Shown here piece after piece: positions 17,194 to 25,557 of a DNA stretch of 64,000 nucleotides. Within the stretch, counting starts at the first letter, position 1. Each line of letters begins with the position of its first letter. The notes below the pieces were generated by a model that was given only the letters and a program-made list of their open reading frames with translations, ran no database searches and was not told the DNA's origin. A program made the translations under genes and the position numbers. The stretch is from contig JASGCW010000004.1 in NCBI GenBank assembly GCA_030053945.1, positions 1 to 64,000 on the forward strand, in the 5' to 3' direction. The DNA comes from Limnohabitans sp. GTDB lineage: Bacteria > Bacteroidota > Bacteroidia > Flavobacteriales > Flavobacteriaceae.

Positions 17194-17634
17194 TTATCTT
17201 TTTCTTTTAAAAAATTCTTTCATTAAACTAGCACATTCGTTTTCCATTACACCTGATACGACTTCGGTCTTAGGGTGTAGTTTGCCTCCTATCGTTTTAT
17301 ATCCTCTATTTTCATCTGAAGCACCATACACAATTTTAGAGATTTGACTCCAGTATAAAGCGCCAGCACACATTTGGCAAGGCTCAAGCGTTACATATAG
17401 TGTGCATCCTTTCAGATATTTTCCACCAAGGAAATTTGCAGAAGCTGTAATGGCTTGCATTTCTGCGTGTGCAGTAACATCATTAAGCATTTCGGTAAGG
17501 TTATGGCTTCGAGCAATTACTCTATTGTCTATAACAATAACAGCGCCAACAGGAATTTCGCCTTGTTCAAAAGCAGTTTGTGCTTCTTGTAAGGCTTTCT
17601 TCATAAAATATTCGTCAGTGAAAATGTTCTCCAT
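17194..17634 (-). CDS. tadA: tRNA(adenine34) deaminase
   Basis: 146 residues from the ATG at 17634 (MENIFTDEYFMKKALQEA). The frame is open up to 17685, but the added residues are not conserved. Zinc-dependent CDA-fold with HAEM (catalytic Glu, Zn His) and PCQMC (two Zn Cys). It converts A34 to inosine in tRNA-Arg(ACG). The N-terminus FMKKALQEAQTAFEQGEIPVG is typical of TadA, although guanine deaminase family members look similar. Confidence 0.88.
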   Translation of the reverse strand: MENIFTDEYFMKKALQEAQTAFEQGEIPVGAVIVIDNRVIARSHNLTEMLNDVTAHAEMQAITASANFLGGKYLKGCTLYVTLEPCQMCAGALYWSQISKIVYGASDENRGYKTIGGKLHPKTEVVSGVMENECASLMKEFFKRKR

Positions 17635-17695
17635 TATACAAAAATATGGTTTTTTGGAATGGTTTTTGTTTGTTGAAATATTCAAATTTCCTAGT

Positions 17696-18277
17696 ATGTC
17701 TGCAAATAAGATATTTATTTCTAAACCTTGTCGTCAAAATTGGGATCAAATGACCCCAGACGAAAAGGGACGTTTTTGTTCTATGTGTTCTAAGTCAGTA
17801 ATTGATTTTACATCTAAAGAGATAGTAGAAATAAATGATTTTATCTATAAAAATAAGGATCAAAAAATTTGCGGCAGATTTAATAGAAATCAGGTAGCCC
17901 CTACTTTTGATATTGTTGTTCAAGATTCGTTTTTGTATCAATATAGAGGTTTGAAAAATGCTTTTTTGTTGTCGTTGTTTGTAGTAATGGGTAACAGCTT
18001 GTTTAGTTGCATGAATAATGAAGGACACGTATTAAATAAAGTTGTAATTCAAGAAGAAGTGAAGCAAGAGGTAGTTAAAAGAGACTCTGTAATTAGCAAG
18101 CCTTCTAAAAATTTTCCTTTATTAGAAGTGAAAGTTTTAGAGCCAGAGCCAGTTGCTTGTGTTAGCTATGAGCCTAGTCCCGAGCCTCAAATTGCAGGAG
18201 GAATAGGTCTTGTTGAACCAGAAGTAGTGGTAGAAAAAAAGGATAGTTTGCAAGTGAAAAAAGATAGTTTGAAATAA
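17696..18277 (+). CDS. Cys-motif membrane protein, first of a tandem pair
   Basis: 193 residues from the ATG at 17696 (MSANKIFISKPCRQNWD); the open frame reaches back to 17402 over the tadA gene but is not real there. The N-terminus has KPCRQNWDQMTPDEKGRFC and SMCSKSVIDFTS: a Cys-x13-Cys-x2-Cys pattern, typical of a Bacteroidota N-terminal domain often found in front of TonB-like proteins and probably metal-binding. A hydrophobic segment (AFLLSLFVVMGNSLFSC, residues ~87-103) follows, and then a Pro/Glu/Val-rich tail (PEPVACVSYEPSPEPQ). The domain is followed 12 bases later by its paralog. The exact family name is not known to me. Confidence 0.8.
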   Translation: MSANKIFISKPCRQNWDQMTPDEKGRFCSMCSKSVIDFTSKEIVEINDFIYKNKDQKICGRFNRNQVAPTFDIVVQDSFLYQYRGLKNAFLLSLFVVMGNSLFSCMNNEGHVLNKVVIQEEVKQEVVKRDSVISKPSKNFPLLEVKVLEPEPVACVSYEPSPEPQIAGGIGLVEPEVVVEKKDSLQVKKDSLK

Positions 18278-18289
18278 ATAAGAATAGAA

Positions 18290-18868
18290 ATGGAGAGATT
18301 TAAAATAACAATTCCAAAACCTTGTCACGAAAATTGGGATGAAATGACACCTGAAGATAAAGGTAGATTTTGTAGCGTATGCTCTAAAACGGTTGTTGAT
18401 TTCACAGAAATGAATAACGAACAAGTAAATGGTTTTTTTGCTGAAAATAAAGATAAGAAAGTATGTGGTAGGTTTAAGAATGAACAAGTTGAGAAAAAAT
18501 TTACTTTCAATGTTCCGTATTCATTATTATGTCAAAAAAGAACCTTTCATAAAGCATTTTTGTTGACTTTATTTGTAGTTATGGGTACAACACTTTTTAG
18601 CTGCAAAAATTTTAACGGGCAACAAATGGGTGAAGTTGCTGTTCAAGAGGACTCCATAGCTTTGACAGCTGAACAAGATTCAATTTCTAAAAATAGTTTT
18701 ATGCTTGGAAAACCAGCTGTAAAATCAGATGAAGTCTTACTGCCACCTCCGCCATCTAAAGTAAGTGATATAAAATCTGAGGGAAAAAAAGAAAGTGGTA
18801 CAATATCTATGGGGATGCCAATTGCAGAACCAACTATTGTAATTAAAGATTCTAGTAAAGTAAAATAA
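18290..18868 (+). CDS. Cys-motif membrane protein, second of a tandem pair
   Basis: 192 residues. It repeats the architecture of its neighbour: KPCHENWDEMTPEDKGRFC followed by SVCSKTVVDFTEM, a hydrophobic segment AFLLTLFVVMGTTLFSC (~86-102), and a Ser/Pro/Lys-rich tail (PPPPSKVSDIKSEGKKE). The conserved LFSC after the hydrophobic segment looks like a lipobox placed in the middle of the protein, in both paralogs. The cytosolic N-domain would then bind metal and the tail face the periplasm. It ends 38 bases before dxs, whose promoter lies in that gap. Confidence 0.8.
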   Translation: MERFKITIPKPCHENWDEMTPEDKGRFCSVCSKTVVDFTEMNNEQVNGFFAENKDKKVCGRFKNEQVEKKFTFNVPYSLLCQKRTFHKAFLLTLFVVMGTTLFSCKNFNGQQMGEVAVQEDSIALTAEQDSISKNSFMLGKPAVKSDEVLLPPPPSKVSDIKSEGKKESGTISMGMPIAEPTIVIKDSSKVK

Positions 18869-18869
18869 T

Positions 18870-18902
18870 TTGTTTTTAAAAACATAAATTTGTCTTTTGT
18901 TA
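18870..18902 (+). promoter_or_regulatory. Putative dxs promoter (TTG-N22-TAAATTTG)
   Basis: TTG at 18870-18872 and TAAATTTG at 18895-18902, spacing 22 bases, matching the flavobacterial consensus (TTG, 17-23 bases, TANNTTTG). The -7 box ends 4 bases before the dxs ATG, so the transcript would be nearly leaderless, or the true start is downstream. Confidence 0.45.
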
Positions 18903-18906
18903 TACA

Positions 18907-20682
18907 ATGAAAGACACCTTACTCTCTACCATAAATTATCCTTCTGATTTAAAAAAATTAGATATTACCCAATTGCCTCAATTGGCTCAAGAACTTCGTG
19001 ACTTTATTATTGAGATTATCTCACAAAAAGAAGGGCATCTTGGAGCAAGTCTAGGAGTGGTAGAGCTTACTATTGCTTTGCATTATGTTTTTGATACGCC
19101 AGATGATTTACTTGTTTGGGATGTTGGGCATCAGGCGTATGGGCATAAAATACTTACTGGTAGAAGAGATGTATTTCATACCAATAGGGATTTGAATGGG
19201 ATTTCAGGATTCCCAAAAAGAGATGAAAGTGAATATGATGCCTTTGGAGTAGGACATTCTTCAACTTCCATTTCGGCTATATTAGGAATGGCATTGGCTT
19301 CAAACTTAAAAGGAGAAAAAAACCGCCAACATATTGCAGTAATTGGAGATGCTTCAATAGCATCTGGAATGGCATTCGAAGCATTAAATCACGCAGGAGT
19401 CACAAATGCAAATATGCTTGTAATTTTAAATGATAATGCAATTGGTATCGATCCAAGTGTAGGAGCGCTAAAAGAATATCTAACCTCTTTTAAGGAAGGA
19501 AATGTACATGAAGAGAATAACATATTTAAAGCGCTTAATTTTGATTACACAGGTCCGATTGATGGTCACGATTTGGATGCTTTGGTTGCTGAATTAAATA
19601 GATTAAAAAAAATAAAAGGACCTAAATTCCTTCATATTATAACCACCAAAGGCAAGGGGCTTCAATTAGCAGAAGAAAATCAAGTAAAATACCACGCACC
19701 TGGAAAGTTTGACCCGGAAACAGGTAAAATTTATCCAAAGGAAGAAGGAGATTTACCACCTAAATTTCAGGATGTATTTGGTCATACTTTAGTGGAATTA
19801 GCTCGCCAAAATGAGAAAATTATCGGTGTCACTCCAGCAATGCCTTCAGGGAGTTCTATGAAGTTTATGATGGAGACTTTTCCTGAAAGAGCATTTGATG
19901 TGGGAATAGCAGAGCAACATGCAGTCACTTTTTCAGCAGGAATGGCAACGCAAGGAATGACCGTATTCTGTAATATTTATTCCACTTTTTTGCAACGTGC
20001 CTATGATCAAGTAATTCATGATGTAGCGTTGCAAAAATTACCTGTTATTTTTTGTCTTGATCGCGCTGGTTTTGTTGGTGAAGATGGAGCTACACATCAT
20101 GGTGTTTTTGATTTGGCTTATTTAAGTTGTATTCCGAATATAATTATTTATGCGCCACTCAATGAAATTGAATTGCGTAATATAATGTACACGGCACAAT
20201 TAGGTTTGGATTTACCTATCGCGATACGATATCCAAGAGGGAGGGGTTATGTGCAAGATTGGCAAAAGCCTTTTGAAAAAATAGAAATTGGCAAAGCGTT
20301 TATGTTAAAAGAAGGCGAAACAACGGCAATACTTTCTACAGGAACTATTGGTAATAATGTCATAAAAGCATTAGAAAGCTTGTCTAATACATCTCATTTT
20401 TCACATTATCATTTTCCTTTTATCAAACCATTAGATGAGAAAATTCTATTAAAAATTGGTGCTAAATATTCAAAAGTAATAACTGTTGAAGAGGGAGTTG
20501 TTAATGGTGGATTTGGAACTTTAGTTGCTAATTATTTTGCAGAACATAATATTGTTATAGCTATTAAGAAAATTGGCATTTCAGATGTTTTTATTGAACA
20601 AGGAACTATAAATCAATTGTATGGGATTTGTGGTTTTGATGTTTTAAGTTTGGTGAGTTTTTTCAAAAGATGGATTATTTAG
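18907..20682 (+). CDS. dxs: 1-deoxy-D-xylulose-5-phosphate synthase
   Basis: 591 residues, slightly shorter than the common ~620. It condenses pyruvate and glyceraldehyde 3-phosphate with thiamine diphosphate in the first step of the MEP isoprenoid pathway. The family start VWDVGHQAYGHKILTGRRD is present, as are the TPP-binding IGDASIASGMAFEALNHAG ... LNDNAIGI segment and the transketolase-like second domain with DVGIAEQHAVTFSAGMA (catalytic Glu) and DRAGFVGEDGATHHG. The C-terminal domain is complete (VVNGGFGTLV). Confidence 0.97.
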   Translation: MKDTLLSTINYPSDLKKLDITQLPQLAQELRDFIIEIISQKEGHLGASLGVVELTIALHYVFDTPDDLLVWDVGHQAYGHKILTGRRDVFHTNRDLNGISGFPKRDESEYDAFGVGHSSTSISAILGMALASNLKGEKNRQHIAVIGDASIASGMAFEALNHAGVTNANMLVILNDNAIGIDPSVGALKEYLTSFKEGNVHEENNIFKALNFDYTGPIDGHDLDALVAELNRLKKIKGPKFLHIITTKGKGLQLAEENQVKYHAPGKFDPETGKIYPKEEGDLPPKFQDVFGHTLVELARQNEKIIGVTPAMPSGSSMKFMMETFPERAFDVGIAEQHAVTFSAGMATQGMTVFCNIYSTFLQRAYDQVIHDVALQKLPVIFCLDRAGFVGEDGATHHGVFDLAYLSCIPNIIIYAPLNEIELRNIMYTAQLGLDLPIAIRYPRGRGYVQDWQKPFEKIEIGKAFMLKEGETTAILSTGTIGNNVIKALESLSNTSHFSHYHFPFIKPLDEKILLKIGAKYSKVITVEEGVVNGGFGTLVANYFAEHNIVIAIKKIGISDVFIEQGTINQLYGICGFDVLSLVSFFKRWII

Positions 20683-20730
20683 TTTGAAGGTTTTTAACAA
20701 AAAAAATATTTCTTGTTTAGAAATAAAATG

Positions 20731-20738
20731 TATTTTTG
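20731..20738 (+). promoter_or_regulatory. Putative -7 box TATTTTTG for the secreted Asp-box protein
   Basis: Exact TANNTTTG, 28 bases before the ATG at 20766; a TTG at 20713-20715 gives a spacing of 15, two bases shorter than usual. Confidence 0.45.
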
Positions 20739-20765
20739 AAGCCTTAACAAAAAAAACAGCATTTT

Positions 20766-23609
20766 ATGAAAAAGCACTTATTTTATTTGAAAATATGTTT
20801 TTTTTCTTTGACTGCCTCAATTTATGCTCAAGCAGATAAGGTTGGAGTAGAAAAGAATAAGACATTAACAGCTAAGGAGGCAAAGTTATTAAAGAAGAAG
20901 CATGCTAAGTTTTTAGCGAATAGTCCTTTTAAAAAGACTTTGAAAATGGATAAAGCAGAGAGGCAAGCCATTGGATTACCTCCTAACAAGTATTTTGAAG
21001 AAATGTATGAGTTAACAATTAATCCTAATACAGGTAAAACTCATCCTGAAAATATTACATTTTTACAAGAAAATTTAGAGAATGAGAGATTAACATCACG
21101 AACTCCAGGGGATGCTGCGGATAATGCTTGGATTGAAAGAGGCCCAAATAATGTGGGAGGAAGAACAAGAGTATTGTTGTTTGATCCTAACGATGCGACA
21201 AAGAAAAAAGTTTATGCAGGTTCAGCAACTGGAGGGTTATGGGTTATTAATGATATTACATCTTCAACCGCTACTTGGTCTAGAGTTACGACTTTACCAG
21301 GAAATATAAATGTTTCTTGTATTACTGTAGATCCTAATAATTCAAATATATGGTATATTGGTACAGGAGAGCAATATACTTTTGGTGATGCCGTAGGTAA
21401 TGGAGTTTATAAAACTACAGATGGAGGTTTAACTTGGTCAAAAATAGCAGTTAATTTTTCAGGCTCAAACTTTTCGTTCAACGCCTCAACTTTTTTTGTG
21501 GCGGGTATTTATTATATTCATGATATAATAGCAAGAAATAATGCGGGAGCTACTGAGTTGTTTATTGGGGTTGGAGCGCATGCTTATAAAGATTCAAGTA
21601 CTCCAAGAGATTATAATGGTATGGAGCAAACGGGGATTTATAAATCTACAAATGGAGGGACAACTTGGTCAAGAATTCAAAGTGCTAATTTAATTGCAGG
21701 TACTTCAGGTGGAAAGAATTATTATGAGATTCCTAATGATTTAGAACTTGATGCAAATAATAACTTATGGTTTAGTACTACTGATTTTCCTTATTTTGGC
21801 TATGCTGGTGGTAAAATTTATAGATCTACTGATGGGTCTAATTTTACATTGGTGAGAACTTTAGCATCTGCACAAAGAACTGAAATTGAACCTTCAGTAA
21901 CAAACGCAAATAAGTTTTATGTTTTATACGAACAAACAGATGGTACTCCAGCAATTGGAATGACAACAGACGCATTTGCAACTGCTCCAACAGTAGTGAC
22001 AGAGCCTGTAGATCCTGATTCAAGTGCTGCAAGTGATTTTACTAGAGGACAAGCTTTTTATGATTTATTCATTGAGTCTGATCCTTCAAATGATGCTATT
22101 GTTTATATAGGAGGTATAAATGTTCATAGATCAGCAGATAGTGGTGCTACTTGGAGTACAATTTCACATTGGTCTACGTATTACTCTACTGCGGGTTCAG
22201 ATATGCATTCAGATCAACATGTAATGACTTTTAGACCTGGATTTAACAATGAAGCTGTATTTGGAAATGATGGAGGGGTTTATTATTGTACTAGCTTGAG
22301 CACAACGGGAAATAATCTTACTACAATTTCTAAAAGAGTATCTGGTTATAATGTAACTCAGTTTTATAGTATGGGAGTAGCTCCAACTCAAGCGGTGAGT
22401 GGTTTAGTAAATGATTATTTTGTGGCAGGAGCACAAGATAATGGTACTCAGTATTTTGCAAACAAGACGACAGCTGCAGTTGCTTCTAGTGTTGCGGCTC
22501 AAGGTGGTGATGGAGCATTTAGTTTATTTGATCAAGATAACGGAAAATATTATATTACTAATTACGTTTATAATCAGAGTGTTAATTATAGGACTACAGC
22601 TGGAACATCAACTTCAATTAATTCAGAAGCAACTTCTAATGGGGCGTTTATTACACCAATGACATTAGATTCTAGTTTGAATATTTTATATTCAGATTAT
22701 AGTTCTGGTTCTACATATAGAATTCAACGTTATTCAGGGTTAGGTAGTTTGATTACTAAAACAATTTTAACAAATGCGTTATTAACAAGTAATCCAACAG
22801 CAATGAGAGTTTCAAAATATACTACGACTTCAACAAAGATGCTAGTTGGAACAAAAAATGGTAAAGTATTATTAGTTACTAATGCTAATGCGGCAACACC
22901 AACTTGGACAAATATTTCAAGTGCAAGTTTTGTAGGAAGTGTTTCAGATGTTGAGTTTGGTCAAAATGAAAATCAAATATTTGTTACTTTTTATAATTAT
23001 GGTGTAACAAGTGTTTGGTATAGTTCTAATGGAGGTACAACTTGGTCAAGTATTGAAGGAAATCTTCCTGATATACCTGTAAGATGTGTGCTTTTAAATC
23101 CTTTGAATACAGCAGAATTAATTGTTGGTACAGATTTAGGTGTGTGGTATGCAAATACTTTTAATCCTGCTGGAACAACAGCTCAAGCTTTAGATTGGAA
23201 GCAATCTTATAATGGTATGAGTGATGTAAAAGTAACAGATTTACAATTACAAACAGATTCAGGAACACCAACAGAATATAATGTGTATGCTGCTACATAT
23301 GGTAGAGGAGTTTTTTCAGGTAAGTTTAAAACACCTTTCTTTTCTGTAAACAATAATGATGCGATAAGCAATTCAATAAAGATATATCCTACTATTAGTA
23401 AAGGAAATATTACAATTTCATCTGATAAAGTGTATGGTAATACAAAATTGAATTTATTTGATTTATCAGGTAAAAAAGTATATGAATCAGAAGTTGTTAT
23501 AAACTCAGACTCTAACAGTATTAACTTTGGAAAGTTAAGTACAGGAGAATATATTTTAAAATTATCTGGTGAAGGATTTGATTTGACTAAGAAGTTAGTG
23601 ATTGAATAA
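20766..23609 (+). CDS. Secreted T9SS Asp-box (BNR/sortilin-like) repeat protein
   Basis: 947 residues. A signal peptide (MKKHLFYLKICFFSLTASIYAQ) is followed by a Lys-rich propeptide-like segment (KKKHAKFLANSPFKKTLKMD) and the pattern WIERGPNNVGGRTR. Then come several Asp-box motifs: TDGGLTWSKI, TNGGTTWSRI, SADSGATWSTI and SNGGTTWSSI. Such motifs mark β-propellers of the sialidase/VPS10 type. The final ~75 residues (IKIYPTISKGNITI ... GEYILKLSGEGFDLTKKL) are a T9SS type A sorting domain. It is paralogous to the gene at 29101 and sits on the other side of susCD. Substrate unknown; a role in glycan or protein binding at the cell surface is plausible. Confidence 0.85.
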   Translation: MKKHLFYLKICFFSLTASIYAQADKVGVEKNKTLTAKEAKLLKKKHAKFLANSPFKKTLKMDKAERQAIGLPPNKYFEEMYELTINPNTGKTHPENITFLQENLENERLTSRTPGDAADNAWIERGPNNVGGRTRVLLFDPNDATKKKVYAGSATGGLWVINDITSSTATWSRVTTLPGNINVSCITVDPNNSNIWYIGTGEQYTFGDAVGNGVYKTTDGGLTWSKIAVNFSGSNFSFNASTFFVAGIYYIHDIIARNNAGATELFIGVGAHAYKDSSTPRDYNGMEQTGIYKSTNGGTTWSRIQSANLIAGTSGGKNYYEIPNDLELDANNNLWFSTTDFPYFGYAGGKIYRSTDGSNFTLVRTLASAQRTEIEPSVTNANKFYVLYEQTDGTPAIGMTTDAFATAPTVVTEPVDPDSSAASDFTRGQAFYDLFIESDPSNDAIVYIGGINVHRSADSGATWSTISHWSTYYSTAGSDMHSDQHVMTFRPGFNNEAVFGNDGGVYYCTSLSTTGNNLTTISKRVSGYNVTQFYSMGVAPTQAVSGLVNDYFVAGAQDNGTQYFANKTTAAVASSVAAQGGDGAFSLFDQDNGKYYITNYVYNQSVNYRTTAGTSTSINSEATSNGAFITPMTLDSSLNILYSDYSSGSTYRIQRYSGLGSLITKTILTNALLTSNPTAMRVSKYTTTSTKMLVGTKNGKVLLVTNANAATPTWTNISSASFVGSVSDVEFGQNENQIFVTFYNYGVTSVWYSSNGGTTWSSIEGNLPDIPVRCVLLNPLNTAELIVGTDLGVWYANTFNPAGTTAQALDWKQSYNGMSDVKVTDLQLQTDSGTPTEYNVYAATYGRGVFSGKFKTPFFSVNNNDAISNSIKIYPTISKGNITISSDKVYGNTKLNLFDLSGKKVYESEVVINSDSNSINFGKLSTGEYILKLSGEGFDLTKKLVIE

Positions 23610-24063
23610 TTGACTGTTTTTTTATAAAAAAATTTAATGCCCTCAGAAGTAAATTTTGAGGGTATTTTTTTTTGTAAAAATTACTTATATAAACTAAATA
23701 TTTTTGTTTTATGGTATTTTGCTTTTTGGAGCTTTAGAGCTAAAAATAGTTGGTGAAACAGCTGATAAATGTTGTGAAATAGGAGTTTTGGTGTTTGTTG
23801 AAATTTGTTGCTATAAACTTTTTTATTTATGAATAAATCAAAATTGTAGCCTTTTTGATTGGTTTATAAAAAAAAGATGGAAATGAGTGATGTTTTTACT
23901 TTCAATATTTACTGAAATCAAAATGCGTTTAGTGTTTATTTGGTTAAAAGTGATTTAGTTTTTTTTAATTGTTTCTAACCATTTTAAGAGTGTTTTAATA
24001 AAAAAGAGGTAAACAATAAATGTTCACCCCCTTCTCTTCTTAAACTAACCAAAAACTCTTTTT
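23610..24063. other. 454-bp region between the Asp-box protein and susD; no gene seen
   Basis: After a terminator hairpin the sequence is AT-rich and poorly structured, with no frame of any plausible length and no recognisable motif. It is the 3' side of both neighbours (convergent). Confidence 0.5.
23637..23673 (+). terminator. Rho-independent terminator
   Basis: ATGCCCTCA ... TGAGGGTAT (one G-T pair) with a run of eight or more Ts, 27 bases after the stop of the Asp-box gene. Confidence 0.85.
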
Positions 24064-25545
24064 TTAAAATTTATCCCAAAATAATTTTGTAGTGATGAGA
24101 TCTCCTCCAATATTGTTGGAAGCACTTGTGTAATTAGCTGTATTTAAATTCTGTTCTCTTCTTGAATAGAATAAGCGCACAGGAACCTTATTTTGAGCTT
24201 GTAATTCTGCATTTGAAGGTGCTTGCAGTCTAGGGTAATCTAGTCTTCTAAATTCTGTCCAGGCTTCAAAACCTCTGTTGCCATAAGACAACCATAATTG
24301 ATAGGCTATTTTTTCTTTAGCATTGATAGATTCTCCATTTATACCCGTTGCTGTTGAAAAAGCAACACTAGGCTGCGCTAAGTATGTAGTAATTTCAGTA
24401 GAGGTCATTCCCCAAGATTGCATACTTGCTGTAATACCATTGTTATACCAATCTTCGGTTGATCCTCCTACTGAATATCCTTTATTAGCAGCATCTGCAA
24501 GTAAAAAGCAGGTTTCAGCATAGTCAAATATTACCCCTGGTAAAGTTGGATCATTAAAAGTAGTCGAAAAATGAGAGTAATCATCAAAGCTTCCAGAACT
24601 AGCATAAACTGCTCCTAAATAATTTCCTCCTATTTTTGATGTAGGGTCAAAATATTTGTCAGCTCTTGGGTCAGATTTTGAGTTCAATTCATCAACGAAT
24701 AGTTTTGTTGGCACATATTGGTCATTATTGATAAGAGCTAAATAAATTGGACTTTGATTGTTAGCAGTATTAAAATATTTTACAATTGCGTTGTCGTTAT
24801 TGCTATTAATAACACCACTTGCTACAGCTGCATTAATCAACTCGTCAGCTTTAGGTTTGTTTACATCATAGAGATGAAGACCGATTTTTAAGCAAAGAGA
24901 ATTAGCAAATTTTTTCCATTTAGCTACATTCCCATTATAAATTATATCTTGATTGTTGTTAAAACTACTTTTATTCGTATCTAAATTATTAATAGCATTA
25001 GTTAATTTATTAGCTATTGATAGATAAATGCTTTGCCCATCATCATATTTAGGATTGTAATTGTTCTCAACTAGAGCTTCTGTATATGGGACATCACCAA
25101 AACAATCTACTAAGAACAAATAAGTATTTGCAATTTGTACATCTATTATTGCTAACTTGTTTTGTTTTATAGCTATTTCTTCTGGTGTTAATACTACAGT
25201 TTTCTCAATAAATTTTTTAGAGTTATTTAAGTCTTGTAGAACATCTATATACATAGTTCTAAAAAGAGCACCACCAATATCTCTTGTGAAGTTATATCTT
25301 GTTTCTTTATTACCTATTGCGTAAATATTAGTCCAATGCTGAGATAAATAGCGAAAAATATTACTATTTACATCTATGGCAATTAATTGATTTGCATAAT
25401 TAAGTTGTGCAGAGGTCATAAGGGCTTCGGGTATAGGTTGTTCAAATACCTTTTCATTTTTATTCAAGTCATCTATGTCACCGCATGAAGTCATTGCTAG
25501 ACATATCAGTGAGAGACTTAAAAATCTTCTGTTTATTTTTTTCAT
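24064..25545 (-). CDS. SusD/RagB-family nutrient-binding lipoprotein
   Basis: 493 residues. MKKINRRFLSLSLICLAMTSCG is a lipoprotein signal peptide, so it is anchored on the outer membrane. The TPR-rich helical pattern (ANTYLFLVDCFGDVPYTEA, GNVAKWKKFANSLCLKIG, FEAWTEFRRLDYP) is that of the SusD-like-2 family, which captures a ligand for the partner TonB-dependent transporter. It lies 12 bases downstream of the susC gene, forming the usual SusCD pair. The substrate class cannot be read, since no neighbouring glycoside hydrolase or protease is present. Confidence 0.92.
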   Translation of the reverse strand: MKKINRRFLSLSLICLAMTSCGDIDDLNKNEKVFEQPIPEALMTSAQLNYANQLIAIDVNSNIFRYLSQHWTNIYAIGNKETRYNFTRDIGGALFRTMYIDVLQDLNNSKKFIEKTVVLTPEEIAIKQNKLAIIDVQIANTYLFLVDCFGDVPYTEALVENNYNPKYDDGQSIYLSIANKLTNAINNLDTNKSSFNNNQDIIYNGNVAKWKKFANSLCLKIGLHLYDVNKPKADELINAAVASGVINSNNDNAIVKYFNTANNQSPIYLALINNDQYVPTKLFVDELNSKSDPRADKYFDPTSKIGGNYLGAVYASSGSFDDYSHFSTTFNDPTLPGVIFDYAETCFLLADAANKGYSVGGSTEDWYNNGITASMQSWGMTSTEITTYLAQPSVAFSTATGINGESINAKEKIAYQLWLSYGNRGFEAWTEFRRLDYPRLQAPSNAELQAQNKVPVRLFYSRREQNLNTANYTSASNNIGGDLITTKLFWDKF

Positions 25546-25557
25546 TTGCTTTTTCTT

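Noticed and set aside
17402..17695. Upstream part of the open frame of the first Cys-motif gene
   Set aside because: It is antisense to tadA and lacks any family similarity; the paralog and the KPC motif fix the start at 17696.
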